DNA of 64,000 nt, from positions 8,370,001-8,434,000 of the forward strand of contig NC_039478.1 in the NCBI RefSeq assembly GCF_003590095.1, read 5' to 3'. This DNA is from Trichoplusia ni. Lineage: Eukaryota; Arthropoda; Insecta; Lepidoptera; Noctuidae. Position numbers and translations under genes: made by a program. The notes beneath the pieces were generated by a model. That model searched no databases and was not told the DNA's origin. It saw only the letters and a program-made list of their open reading frames with translations. Of this stretch, positions 1 to 12,352 are shown piece after piece. Within the stretch, counting starts at the first letter, position 1; each line of letters opens with the position of its first letter.

Positions 1-3000
1 CAGGAAAAGGTTACTCTCGCAAAACTTATTCAAATTTTTTCACAACGGAAACACCCAAAAAAATCTAAACAATTGTCAAATTTGACACCCATGACACTGC
101 TTACAATGGGGGCAAAAATAGTGCCTTTGAGTTTTATTTTATCCTCCATCATCCGCCATGTTGGATTTAACAATGGCGTCTTCCGTCTCGGCGCGAGCAT
201 TGTGTGAACACGCAGAAATAAAGTGATCCTGGTTTTGTAAGAGCTTATTGCATCATGTTCTTTTTTCTGTTTGTTGGCACCACTGATTTGAGTTATTGAT
301 AAATTAAAAGGAATAAGAAATAAGTTTTAAATATTAGCCGGCGAAGCGATCGAAATTTGAGGATTTTTTTTAGTACTTATAAATTAGGAAGTGCTAATTA
401 TAATTCATGAACAATGGACTAATGTATTAGAGCTAAATCTATTATAAAACGCCGGCTAGTTTTACGAAATCTTAATGCATTTTACTTCGCACTCTATTCT
501 TTGTTCTTTGACGAGAAAACACGCTGTCAGAAGTGTTCAATATTCTATTTTTCATGTTGGTAATTAAAGTGTCACATATAACGAAGTGTGTAGGCCGTTT
601 GTTAGTGACACTTCGGCATACAGCCAGAGTTTTAGTCATGGCCCGCGAAATTGTAAACGCTTAAATAAAGATGTACAATGGAACAATGGCGTAGTCTATC
701 CGTTTATATAACTTGTAGTTGTCATTCCGGGATTACTAGTTGTCTAATTATCTGTAATTATTCACCATAATTATATTTTACTCTTAATTGAATTCATTGT
801 TTTCCATATTATTGCTTGCTTATTACTTGTTAGTTAGACATAATTGAATATTAGATTTGAATCAAATGACCTTAGAATATGTATCATTCGTTTCTTCACA
901 TCCGTTTCCCTGAATTACAACCGTTAAATAGAACACGTTTGAGCAACGTGCCTTTCACTCTTACTAAATAAAACCTCCTTTGTAACGAAAACCAATATTT
1001 CCTCAATTCGATTAAATATGTTAAGTTCGCTACTACGAAGGCTGGTAACCCTTTATGATTAATAAGAATAGAGCATGTAAAATAGTGACTGGCTGGTTTA
1101 TGAAGAATGAATGTTAAGCGATCTATTTTCAAATCGTTTTGAAATGTCAGGTTTATTTATAAATACTGGTGTATTATTTTATGTTTATATTTTATCTGTT
1201 TTACAAGTTGCATTATTTCAGTAACAGTTTTTTGTACTTAGCTACCGAAATGGTTAAAGCTGATAGCAATCTTGTATAAATTATATTTCGGTGGTTTTTT
1301 GTAAGCTGTAAAGAAGTCAAACAGTCACCTTTGGCGATTAGCATAAGCTGGAGATTTTATCAGTTCTATGCCAAAAAGTTAGAGGAAAAATGACTGAATG
1401 GGTGCCCAAAAATACTTTCTTGAAACATTAATGGGAATTGGTACTTACATAATACATAAAATAATAAAAAAATAAAGTTTATAGAATTCGGTACAGTTTT
1501 GATAATTAATAAATATCACAACGATTTTGTTGTAAAAAGATTAAAATCGAAAGTTAAAATAATCAGTTTCAACTGGAACAAGTGTGATTTCTTCGCTTTA
1601 GAAAATATTTAAACAGGTGAACTGTTTTGCTCGACATAGGTATGTATTGATTTTGCATATCTATTCATATTTCACACACCACAAAAAAAATAAACATTAA
1701 AAGTAAAACTTTGAAATTGAGAATTTAAAATTTTTCTTTTTTTTTCACGTTCCATTTTGCGCAATCGACAGTTCGATTCGAATTCTTATGTCCAAAGAGT
1801 TTGTATCTTCGTTTTATATTTAAAACACGCGGGCTAAGGGCACGTAATGCTTTGTCTATTGAAATTAGATAATATATAAATACATTGTTCAGCGTAGAGT
1901 CCACTGAAGGTCTCACGTAGGTCTACTTCGATATTGTAGCCCACGATTTGATTCGTATTCAATTCTTGTACTTTAATATCAGACAAAGATTGTTGACTTA
2001 AAGGTTTTATTCATGAATATTTACGGCGTTATGACAAACGAATTTAATTTAGACTGACGTTGTGGCATACATATACATGTTCTTTTTATTTTAAAATTGT
2101 TGCCATGAAGAAATAAAGTAAATGCAAACCAATAAGTGCTGGCATAATTAAAATTATTAAAAAAAAAATGCGGCGAATTAAAGTGATTTGTCGTTTTTTT
2201 AATCTGTCAAATTCACTTTCACGGTTACGTTTCGTTTAACCTTCAATTCTGTTTGGCCTAGCGCGCTCAATAGTGGTTTGTCAAAATAAAAGCACGTCAT
2301 ATATCATCACTAATATCAGCGTTAAACGATTGGGTCGGAAGTTCAGCTGGACATCAAAAACAGACAAAAAAATACGGTTTCATTTAATAAAATCGTTTTA
2401 TCTTGACGGTGTTGCCAACATGACGTAATATTGCATATAGTTAATTGAAACGTATGCTTCTGTAATAGAAACCTATTAATAATATGGTAATAGTTTGATA
2501 TTTAACAATTATTCGTAATATTACGGTTCAGTGTATTAACCTACAGTTCTTTGGAGAGAGCGCAGTTTCTAGTGTAGGTAGAATTGCGAGTTGCGACGCA
2601 AGAATCTAAACTGGTTTTGACATAAGCATCGCTACATAAGCGGGCGAGATTAAAAAATAAATGCACTGTAACAACTTGTGCTTGTGTTTTAGTCTATGGA
2701 GGTTTGGTATTAAAAAAAAGCATATTTCAAACTTACCTACCTATGTTTGTTTCTGTTGTTCCAAATGCAAATCATTTCAAAAACATAACAGTACAAGAAA
2801 TCCCTAAAATTAAAAATAATGCTAAAATTTGACTTCAAACAACATTTTACTTAAATGAAAAGAAACTAAACGGTCAAAAAATTCCACTCTCACTGACGTA
2901 GTGTTGCCAACTATGCCTAATATATTCCATTACTGGCAGCACGACGTACCAGTCATAATAATGGCGAATTACCGCCAAATCGGATGACAGATTGCGTTGT

Positions 3001-5278
3001 CACACCATACGAAAATTAACAGGCCATTTTGTTTTCGGCAAACGTTTTTGATTCCTTAATATTTATTGACATTTTATTACAGTTTATTACTTATTTAACT
3101 ATTAAAAGGCTAAACTGTTGGACAATAGATAATTATGATTATCCTTAAGACGAAATGAGATGAGAATTCATAGTTAGAAAAACAAAATATTGAAGGAATT
3201 CGTTCTTCTTTTCTTGTTATTTATTTTCAGTTGAGATTTTGTCAGGAAAATATTCTAAAGTGTGATAAATATGATTCCATTTTGTTGGCACCACAATTTG
3301 TACTAATAAATTATTCCTATGAGTAGCGTGTGGATTCTATCTGCCATAATAAATTGGTGTTGCCACTTATCATTTTCAGTTGTTACAAAAATATTGGAAA
3401 TTAGCAGAAGAGATAGTTTTATTTCTTTCATGTGTATGGAAACCGACTTATTATCAATTATTTTAATTATTTACTAATACGGATATGCAGAATAGTTATA
3501 TCCTTACGTCCTACATCTAACAATCATTATCTAAACTGGTAATATTAATTAACTGGTTTGTAACATCGTTATTGTTCGCAATGTTTATGTTTATTGCCGA
3601 CAACCCACTGAAAACACTTCCTAGTTCCTAGGCATTAGATGACTGTTTATTTACTCTGGCAACACAGCCTTCAATTCTTTAATTAAATCAAAACGGAACT
3701 TTGCAAACTTGATGCTTGAAAATTTAAATTCGATTATTCTAAATTCAACTCGTTATTTCATTTTCGGCCAGTTAGGTGCAACGAATATTTTTAACAGCCA
3801 GTTGAGCTTGTAAGTTGATAATAAATATTTACCTTCGTAGTAAAAGTTGGTAATGACGTCAAACCATATAAATCGGCCATCTCATACATGGCCAGAAAAG
3901 TAGGACATTTCAATCCAATATTTTAAGATGAGCTTCTAAATTTGGTTAAATTAATTTCGCAGTATACTTTTTGCTGAGTGACGCAGATATATCGACGTCG
4001 GTAGATCTGATAGGATATAATTTTAATTAAAGAAATGGACTTCTAAGAAAAGTTATAAATTCTTGTTTTGGCGTTGTCTGTTTTGGGAATAGATACCTTT
4101 TGATTTATAATTCCCATTACATGCTTAAACAATTTTAATTAGCTGACATACAAAATTGATCAATTATAGACATGCAATTTTTTTATAGATATGATAAGCA
4201 ATACTGGCCACTTCCGAATGCTTATCTCTCGTCATTGCCATTTAGTCGAGAAAAAAATAATTAAACATGACGTCACAAATCCGTTCGTTATTTAAATATC
4301 TCTTCCAGACTCATATCGGTTCATAAACAAAGACCGTCAAGGAGAATATAATATTAAATTTAAAAATAAATTCAGGGTAAAGTGTCATGTTATATACTAA
4401 AATAAAATATAATTTATCTGTGGACTTTAATATCTAAGGAAAAAGAGGCCAGTCAAAACTTTTTTTTAATTTGTTCATTATTTTGGTTCAGGTAAATAGA
4501 CAACAGATATTGGAACTTAATCATTTGCATTGTTATAATTTGTTTTCCAGTGATTATTACAGTAAATGTGAATCGTAAATCAAATTAATTAGGCATTAAT
4601 AAATTATGCCTAATTACGACCCTACTAAAATTTGAAACTTAATTGACATAAAAGAACAACAAAAAAAAGCGTTGACAAGATCATATAAATTATCATAATA
4701 AACTTTTGTAAATAAGGCACTTAACATATTATAAGTTATACATTTTAATACCCAAGGTCGAAATATCATCAATCACAATCTGACCAGCTGTTTTTGAACT
4801 TCAGTAGCGAAGGTATACAAATACCATCAGCACTTTCTTTAGAAACACGATAGTAAAACATGACACAAAAATATTTTTGGATTTCCAAATAAAATTTAAT
4901 AGACCGATGTCACTCTAAGAAATAAAATGTAATATAAAATATAACGATGTCCTCGTGTAAGCCATTATTCTGTTACATTTCATATAAAACTTAAAGATTT
5001 ATTAATGGTGTGAGATCATTTACAATCTCCGCTATACACGAGAAGAAACATCACAAATGTGTCAGAAACTTGGTTAGTCATTCAGAATCAGGTGTTGGAA
5101 AAAACCAAGTGCAGAATGGTAATTGACACCACATCCCCCCGTACAATGATTCGCAATTTTTTAATATCCTGAGCTCAATCAGCATGGCACGAACGATGTG
5201 AATGCAAGTCGGATCAAAGAGGATGACTATTACAGACCACTTCCCCATTCATCTAGCTATCAGCACAGTTCTATATTA
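1..5278. other. AT-rich non-coding stretch, no gene recognised
   Basis: I find no convincing exon here on either strand; open frames are short and low-complexity. The stretch is poorer in recognisable repeats than the rest of the window. It carries several copies of a short TGTTGCCA/TGGCAACA word (about 273, 2410, 2901, 3284, 3357 and 3656) and a GC-richer patch around 145-240 that ends in a donor-like TTTGTAAGAG. It may be intron or upstream region of the receptor gene whose last exon begins at 9221; that link is inference. Confidence 0.5.
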
Positions 5279-5470
5279 GATAGCCGAGTGGTTGAGGTCA
5301 AGCCAAACTCATTAAAGCGAGACGTGTTGCGGGCTCGATCCCCGAGTCGGACAAAGCATTTGTGTGATCCACGAATGCTTGTCAAGAATCTAGGTGTCTT
5401 TATGCATAAACGTTTGTGAAACCTCCATGACACAAAAGATTAATTTCCTGAATGCGAGAGTTGTAAAAAG
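5279..5470 (+). repeat. tRNA-derived SINE, near full length (family S1)
   Basis: Starts with a Pol III A box TAGCCGAGTGG (5281-5291) and has a B-box-like GGCTCGATCCC about 40 bases later. The family body follows: ACGAATGCTTGTC, then the AGTCTGGGTGTCTTT-like block, TGTTTGTGAAACC, and the GACACAAGGATTAA and GGGAGTCGTT-like 3' end. About twenty copies of this family are in the window, in both orientations. It descends from a tRNA gene with a TAGCCGAGTGGTT D arm, as in tRNA-Leu or tRNA-Ser. This copy has drifted and is probably inactive. Confidence 0.8.
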
Positions 5471-6588
5471 CAGTGTGTTTTCCAACCAGCAACTTTAGAA
5501 CAAATCTTAATCTAATGATGTAATAAAAAAATGGCGGAAATGTTAAACGTCACCTGTCTATTTGCAGTTTCGTCGACCTTCAGCGGTGTCAAACGCAGTT
5601 TCTCAATTTTCTCACTCGTCATTTCGAATTCGTTTCAAAGTTTTGTAATTTGATATATTAGGAAACAAAAGACATTTAATACATACATCATTTGGTAATG
5701 TACTAGGCTTGCATAAAAGTGAGGCGGTGGCTGAAGATTTGTAACAATAAGTAGTTCAAGATTGTTGGTTGCAACCTTAGTGTGCAAGGTCTAAAATCAA
5801 CTTACTGCAACTAATAATGGGTAAATAAGTTAAACAGGTTTAGATTGTATCTTATGCTGTGGGGTTTCCCCGTCCTTGCCAGACTTATTTTTAAATACAG
5901 ACCTCTTGACGCGCTGTTTACGATAAAATACCAACTAATATTCAAGATTAAAAATAGCTCTTCAAAATAAGGAAAACGAAAAAACAGCTATAAAAAAATC
6001 TAGCACAGATAATAAAAGATTTAAGGAAAACATTAATAGTAAATCAAATAAAATGACATTGAATGATGATGAATAAAAATGACATGAAAGCAAAGTAATA
6101 GAGGAAAATGAAGAAAATGATGATATTAAAATATCAAGACAACTTGACATAGATTTTGCGCATCCAGGGATGGCAAGGTTGATAGTTCTCGCGTCTTAGA
6201 CTTGACATTGACTAGTATTTAATATTCATGCTATGATGCCCAAGGTAATACAGTATATTATGAACTTCCGGTTGCGTTATTAAATTCGCACGATGATCTA
6301 CCGCTCAATTATCTATGGACTAATGACCTCTTTAAAATCCAACCGTTATAGCAAAATCAAGAGTATTTTTGGGCAACAGACTCAAAGTTTTGTCTGAAAG
6401 CTTTCTATTCTCAATAAGGAGTTTGTTTTGTCTTTACATTTCATAATTGGATTAGGATCTCTTTTTCGTGTTTGATATTTAAACCTTTGAAGTCACTTAT
6501 GTCATTCAACTGACAGTTATTATTTTTAGATCGTTTTTTTTAATCTTTACCATTCCTGTACAATGAGGTCTTCGGATAGAACTGTAAA

Positions 6589-6628
6589 AGCGAGAAGGCA
6601 TACTACACTGACATAGTGGCTTCTCGCT
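6589..6628. repeat. Short quasi-palindromic element, AGCGAGA / TCTCGCT type
   Basis: AGCGAGAAG at 6589-6597 is mirrored by CTTCTCGCT at 6620-6628, with TACTACACTGACATAG in between. The architecture matches the clustered elements at 19.4-25 kb: a purine-rich GAGA arm, a CTAC-containing middle and a pyrimidine-rich arm. This is an outlying member or a look-alike. Confidence 0.4.
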
Positions 6629-9197
6629 CTTAGTATTTCGTTTGTTTTTGTTCATCCATCAGCAAAATCTATTTTGACGTTCGCCTACAAAATTTTGCAG
6701 AACGCATCGTTCACATAGCTCTGTGCGTAATTGGCCTCGACACAGAAAATAACTGCCTTTTGTGTTTTAAAAAGCTATGGATCTAAAATGGCTTCGCCAT
6801 AATGGGCAAAGACCATTATAAGCACCTTGGCGTCCCACGGTCTATTTAAACATTGGTTTTATGTACATGTGAATTTTTTAACATATCAAGTGTCAAAATA
6901 GTTTCTACTACTTTGACACTTGATTTTCTACTATAAATTTACATCTAGTGCATTTTGGACTGTTGTTTCGTTTCGTGTGTGAGTTTTGTTTTAACAAGGC
7001 GAAGTAATTCTCTAGTTTTGGCCATTAATCAATAGAGAATTTCAACAAACACTTCTCAAGTTAGACTAGTCACAAACAGCTGATTTAGAAATGTCTGACA
7101 TATTTTGAAGAATTTTCATTTGTTTATAAATATTCCTTTTTATTTTCTAATACCTAGTAACAAAATCAGACCTTAATCATGCATGCATTGAAAAAAACTT
7201 ATGAATAACACAATTGATTTGTTTAACAAATACCAATTCTCTTGTATGCGGAGGGCATTGAGAAGACAATGTCACACTTAATGTAATCGGCAGGGGATGT
7301 GTTAATCCTTTTATATATAGATATAGGAACAATCTGGATGACCAATAAATAAACATACATACAGACATACAAGGTTGGAATAGGATTACTGGGCATATGT
7401 TGTGACACGCTCTTGACAGACGCGAGTCGACAGCTCTTTGACTATAAATGTTCCCTCATTCGAAAATGAACTCTATTTGTTCTTAACAATGTTTCTATTG
7501 ATAAAACTGTGTATTTTTTACAGCTTTTTATACAATTTTAATTATAATGCATTTGGTTTAAAGTTCAGATTTGAATGAGTCGTTCAAAATTTTTGCACTG
7601 GTTTTCGAACTTCGCTTTTCGACTTTTAGAGTATTTTTTAAATGTTTACGCCATAAATTTATATCATACATCTAAAAATATCGTTTGGGAATTTACGCTA
7701 GACGGTAAAAATACAGCTTACAATAGTATCCGCTTGATAATAAAAATCAAACATAGAATGCTGGTTTAATATAAAAACACGTTCTGTGTCACTGATGAAT
7801 CAGATCACAACTCGTTTCCAATATTATTCTAATGACATTAAAATCAAATAATAATGAGTTCGGAATCCATTTATATCGATACTTATAACAAACGTTGAGA
7901 TTCTCGAAAACTTTTAAATGAACTTAATCGATTTTTTTTCGATTGAAAAATCGATTAGAATACAATTTGGCAATGTTAAAAGTTTATTTTTGGAACTGTT
8001 ATTCGAGTTCTCGATTGACTAATTGTTTATAGGACCTTTGTAGATGTTTTGGAGATCGTTTGTAAATAGTTCAGACCTTCCCTTGAAATGGTTGGAGCTG
8101 AGTGAAATAGTGAAGACTTCACTAATATAACGTTACCTTTAGCCCTATGCTATTAACCTTCAAGAGTTTCCTTCGGAAAATATTTTTATAAACTATTATG
8201 AGACATAAAAAATTTCCTATGTCGATTTACAAATATATTTCATTTAGTTCTAGGAGAATGAACTCTTAATCATATTTATTAATTACTTCCGAACGACTCT
8301 CGTATACATTAATGTACTAAAGAAGTTGATAAACTTTTGTCTAGACAAGCAAATTGCATTCAACTTGTACGGACTTAATAAATAAAGGAACTACTGTTCC
8401 TATCCTTAGGCAAATTGGATTAGAACTAATAATTTGTTCCTGTACAATAATTATTGGTCTTGTAACTTAGAATTTTTCCATTTCAATTTGCAATTAATTA
8501 AATGCAGATAGCAGGTAAAAAACAAAGGCAAAAGTCCTGAACGGAATATCCCATCCAATCAAATAATTATCATAATATTTATGAAACTCCAACCCAGTAC
8601 CTTATAACGTAATATTACAAAATCACATAAAAATACGCAATTACTAGGCATTCTTATTATTAGGGCTTACAATAGCAATTAAACGTGATCATATCAAATA
8701 ATCGTGAATATTGTAACTGTTGCGCGCCGGCCAGAATACGCAACGCGGGTTACGACATCTCTCCTTCACTTCCAAATGTTGTATATCGACCAACACCTCT
8801 ATCTTGCGACAGTTACAGCACTAGGATAATGAACACTTACGTAACTAGGGGCTAGTACTCAATGTTACTAAGGAATCACAGTCCTTGTGTACGTACCTTT
8901 GTCACAACTCACCAAGTTCACAGTCCAACAGTTCATGGGTTACTATTTTCGTTAACAATGCCGCATGACGTGGCCATGTAATGTTTACAAACAATACTTC
9001 GTTGTACCTAATCGACTGACCATGTTATCGTTACAAGCATACGTCAAATTAATTCCCGTTGAGTCGTATCAAATCTGTAAAACGTACGAAATATGGCCTT
9101 TCTGACTCAACCTTGGTGCGGCGTCGCGCGTCGCTCCAACGTGAGGCGGCACAGTAAACACGACCTGCTCTGTGTACACGAAGCCAAAACCATACTC

Positions 9198-9220
9198 ATG
9201 ATGTTTTCTGTTTGTTATAG
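9198..9220 (+). other. Splice acceptor of the receptor's last coding exon
   Basis: A pyrimidine-rich tract (TGTTTTCTGTTTGTTATAG) ends in AG at 9219-9220. The GC-rich receptor homology starts immediately after it. The reading frame puts the first exon base in the third codon position, so the preceding intron is phase 2. The open frame continues upstream to 9093, but there the composition is AT-rich and the residues do not look like a receptor, so the upstream ATG is not the true start. Confidence 0.8.
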
Positions 9221-10493
9221 GTTCGTCATCAACCTGCTCGCGACGAATCTGTTGACGACCTCCCTGCTTGCGCCCGCGCTGTTCGGCGAGCACTCGGCGA
9301 GGGAGGAGGACACGGGCTCGTGGGTGGAGGCGGGCGATGCGGCGGCGGCGGCCTGCAGCCTGTCCGCGCTGCTGTCCGTCATGCTGATCGCGCTGGACCA
9401 GCACCACGCCGTGACGGACCCGCTGCGCTGCCACACACGCCTGCTGCAGCGCCGCCCCGCCGCACTGTGCGCCGCCACCTGGCTGGCCGCCGCCTGCGCC
9501 GCCGCCCTGCGTGCCGCCATCGCCCTCGTGCGACACTTCTGCCCGCTCGAGCCCGCCGTGCAAGGAGTCGAGCTCGCCTACTACATAGTGTACTTAATAC
9601 TAGGAGTCATCACACCCATCGCCATTGTGTGCATCATGTATGCAAGAATATACCGTGCGGCGCGCTCCTCGGGGCTCCGAGCGCGAGCGCATGGCGCCAG
9701 CGCGCTGCAGCTTCACGAACCTCCCACGATCTTACCAGATCTCGCTGAGGAGGTGGAGGGACTCACCCTCAAAATCGACGGACCTGAAACTTCCGTGACC
9801 ATGGAGAATGACAGGAAATTCGGGCCATTCCTATTACCACCCGAACGTCCTGTACGTTGTCCTTCAGTTGCCAGTCTACGCAATTCAAGAAAAGAAGGCA
9901 AGTCTAACGAAGATCTGAGGAAAGGGTTGCCGGCGGTGAGCTCGGCACCACTGTTGGCCGCACCAATGCTGGCAGTGCAGCCCCGCACGCCACAACCCTC
10001 ACATAATGGATCTAGAATCACATCGATCAGATGCCGCATCTCAAACGCGTCTCTGTTCCGATATAGAGAAGAATCTCGCGCGGCCCGCGTGGGGCTGCTG
10101 ACCGGCGCCCTGGTGATGCTGCACGTGCCGCACGCCGTGGCGGCTGTAGTCTCCGCCGTGTTGCCCGGCCTGGCGGAATGCGCGCGCACTCCGTCACTAG
10201 CGCTGCTACTACTGTCGTCAGCGCTGTCACCGTTCCTGTTCGCGCTGCGCTCGCGGCGCGTGCAGAGGGAGGCGCGCAGACTGCTTCTGCCTGAGAAGAG
10301 CGCGTGGGAGCGGGCGTCGGGCGTGGCGTCGGCGGCGGCGGCGGACGGGCAGCGCGCCCGCGCCGCGCTGGAGCTGCTGCGCACGCTGTCGCCAGGCAGC
10401 AGCGCGCCCGAGGCGGCGGCGGGCGGGGAGGCCTGCCGCGGCTCCTTCAGCTCGGGCGGCAGCACGCAGCTGTCCTCCGCCTCGGACGAGTGA
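9221..10493 (+). CDS. Class A (rhodopsin-like) G-protein coupled receptor, last exon (TM2 to C-terminus), partial
   Basis: This exon encodes 423 residues of a seven-helix plasma-membrane receptor expected to couple to heterotrimeric G proteins. Counting F at 9222 as residue 1, I see TM2 at 1-21 (FVINLLATNLLTTSLL), TM3 at about 41-63 with Cys45, TM4 at 78-102, and an extracellular loop 2 Cys107 that can pair with Cys45. TM5 is at 117-141 with Pro132 and the family Tyr in IMYARIY. A long third cytoplasmic loop of about 145 residues follows, then TM6 at 288-313 with Pro303, TM7 at 323-342 and a Ser/Ala-rich tail of about 80 residues. The DRY motif is DQH (9396-9404), and NPxxY is replaced by SPFLF. 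TM1 and the start codon lie on unseen upstream exons. The exon is far richer in GC than its surroundings. The overall plan resembles orphan amine-like or GPR161/GPR101-like receptors, but I cannot name the ligand or orthologue. Class call is firm, subfamily unknown. Confidence 0.85.
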
Positions 10494-10725
10494 CCGGCGC
10501 CTCGCGCGCCCGCGCCGCCCTCCTCGCGGGTGCGCTTCGCCCCGCGACCCACCGCTCTACTCATCTGTGATACTAGGCTAAGCCGCAACGCGCTCGGCGC
10601 GACCGTTAGACTGATTTAGTATTAAGTTAATTTATTGTGTCCATGTACCTTTCCGCTGAGCGGAGCCAATTTTTATTACCTGATATAATTGTAAGAGAAT
10701 AAAAAAGTATTGAATTTATATTGTT
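10494..10725 (+). other. 3' untranslated region of the receptor gene
   Basis: After the TGA at 10491-10493 GC content stays high for about 100 bases and then falls sharply to AT-rich sequence. The region ends at a canonical polyadenylation signal and a T/GT-rich stretch, giving a short 3' UTR of about 220-230 bases. The exact cleavage site is inferred. Confidence 0.65.
10698..10703 (+). terminator. Polyadenylation signal AATAAA
   Basis: AATAAA lies 205 bases after the receptor stop codon. A GT/T-rich downstream element (TTGTTGTTTTGTTCC, 10721-10735) follows at the usual spacing. It is the only good signal close to the stop codon. Confidence 0.75.
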
Positions 10726-11381
10726 GTTTTGTTCCTACTCTTAATTCCCAAAGACCACCACTTGAGTACCATTTGAGAACACAGACATACAGTTACACAT
10801 ACTCTATATCACGTTAAAAAGAAATGTTCACTTATTAGAATCACGTGAACTACCTCAATACTCAACAGAAAATAAATTTAATAAGGAAGAATTATAATAA
10901 CAGACACCCCTTGAAATGAACACAAACTGCTGACAAAGAAACTGGAGATACCTGAGGAACTGAAAAAACAATTCAAATAGTAAGTATGATTGCTACAAAT
11001 GCAAAAACAACTGAAATCGTAAGTATAAGATAGAAGAGATACTAAAATATTTAGTAGCCAAATTGATTTTAATATGGGATCAATACCCACATTCATAATA
11101 GTCTGTCGATAAATATACCTTGAAATAATAAACTTGTAAACATTCTTAATCGTACATCTTAGAATCAGTAACACAGTAAATTTCAAAATACTATCAACTA
11201 TTTCAAATACGGTATCGAAAATGGAATAAAAAAATTAGAGGAACGAAAACAATTTCGCATAGCGTTCATTAGTGCTTCAAAAGCGGATTTTACCTAGTTA
11301 TATTTCATACAGCCACACGTGTGAATCACGGGTTGTAATGTAATCTCTATATAATACACATTGCACACATAAATGAGAAGT

Positions 11382-11530
11382 CATCGCGGGTGCAATCCCC
11401 GCGTAGGATAAGCATTTGTGTGACCTTAGAATGTTTGGTCTGATTCAGTGTCTTGTGCATGTGACTTGCATGTTGGTGTACCTACCCCTCGCAACACAGT
11501 ATTAAAATTTCTTACTGCGAGAGTTACTAA
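11382..11530 (+). repeat. SINE family S1, 5'-truncated copy
   Basis: The copy starts within the tRNA-like head at the B-box region (GCGGGTGCAATCCCCGCGTAGGA). It continues through AAGCATTTGTGTGA, a diverged CTGATTCAGTGTCTTG block, GTGACTTGCATG and the CTTACTGCGAGAGTTA 3' end. The A box is missing. Confidence 0.7.
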
Positions 11531-11703
11531 GTAAATAAAAAAACGGTGAATTGCGAGTTTGACAATCATCATTGCGGATTCCGTGCAATGCTAAAGAAAA
11601 ACAAACCTTATATTTATAACCATAACAACTGTCGCTAAAATTCGAATTTTATTAATTGTTAAAGCGACAGCACAAATTGTATCTTGATTAGAGAAAAATT
11701 AAA

Positions 11704-11765
11704 CTTTCTAGCTATCATAGTTCATGAGATACAGCCTGGTAACTCAATATTTAGTAATAGGGTTA
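11704..11765 (+). repeat. Dispersed repeat, CTAGCTATCATGGTTCATGAGATACAGCC family
   Basis: TCTAGCTATCATAGTTCATGAGATACAGCC is followed by a TTAGTAATAGGG end. Related pieces occur near 13888-13955, 24452-24535, 33525-33580, 45403-45430 and 58683-58765 on the plus strand, and 18910-19010 and 27195-27255 on the minus strand. Better copies add a GACAGACGGACAGACAGCGG block. This is a common lepidopteran interspersed repeat whose class I cannot assign. Confidence 0.55.
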
Positions 11766-12242
11766 TTTTATTGGAGGTTATCAATTGTTTTGGTTACGGA
11801 GCAGCAAAAAAATCTGCCAATACAAACAAACAAAAAATTATTGTAACATGACGTTTCACAGATATTTTGTGAGCCCTGAAATGCAATGCTGAATGCCCTG
11901 TGGCAATGCAAAGACACTTCCCCCTTTTTCCTTATATTCCATAAACGCATACATAGTTGTATGCTCGCAGTTAATACCGACATTATCCAACACACACGTG
12001 GATCGTATTGCCGGTTTATCGCGTATTTAGAGGAACGTGTTCCAAATAACATTTGTTCATAATATTTGCTAGCCCTTTATAAGCAAATAATGTCTTGAAT
12101 TGTTTGAATTGATAGGTTGATGTTTATAGTAATACTTAATAGCTTCATAGTAAATTATCTTAAATGATTGTTTTTAAATATCCATCGATCGAGCGAAACG
12201 ATAAAGTTTGTATGTATGGATGTTTGTTCCTCTTTCACGCAA

Positions 12243-12352
12243 AAACTACTTAACGTTCGCGAGTTCGACTCGCGATTAAGTACTCCGGTTGGGTCCGAAA
12301 CTAGTCGGGCTACCCCGATAAATACGCGTGAGTAAACCGTTACATCATTTAA
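12243..12352 (-). repeat. TTAA-bordered repeat family T (GCGTATTTATCGGG), terminal part
   Basis: On the minus strand this reads TTAAATGATG, then CGGTTTACTCACGCGTATTTATCGGG, then CCGACTAGTTTCGGACCCAACC and a stretch of CGCGAGTCGAACTCGCGAA. The same terminus begins at the plus-strand TTAA at 44721 and is seen at 42993 in a shorter relative. Its sharp, shared end at TTAA suggests a DNA-transposon-derived element. Confidence 0.6.

Larger units (their letters stand above)
5471..9220. other. Non-coding stretch, probable intron upstream of the receptor exon
   Basis: AT-rich sequence with no supported exon. It contains a 13-bp inverted repeat (6885-6897 with 6912-6924) and a quasi-palindrome based on AGCGAGAAG (6589-6628). 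It runs directly into the splice acceptor at 9220, so at least its 3' part should be intron of the GPCR gene. Confidence 0.5.

Noticed and set aside
5962..6150. Small minus-strand frame rich in Ser, Phe and Leu
   Set aside because: It comes from an A-rich plus strand (AAAATGAAGAAAATGATGA) and is low-complexity.
9093..9220. Upstream in-frame extension of the receptor with ATG at 9093
   Set aside because: AT-rich, without receptor-like residues, and separated from the homologous part by a strong splice acceptor. Treated as intron read-through.
9713..10588. 291-codon antisense open frame opposite the receptor exon
   Set aside because: It arises from the GC-rich codons of the sense exon. The translation is Ser/Arg/Ala-rich low-complexity sequence with no domain, while the sense strand has clear transmembrane architecture.
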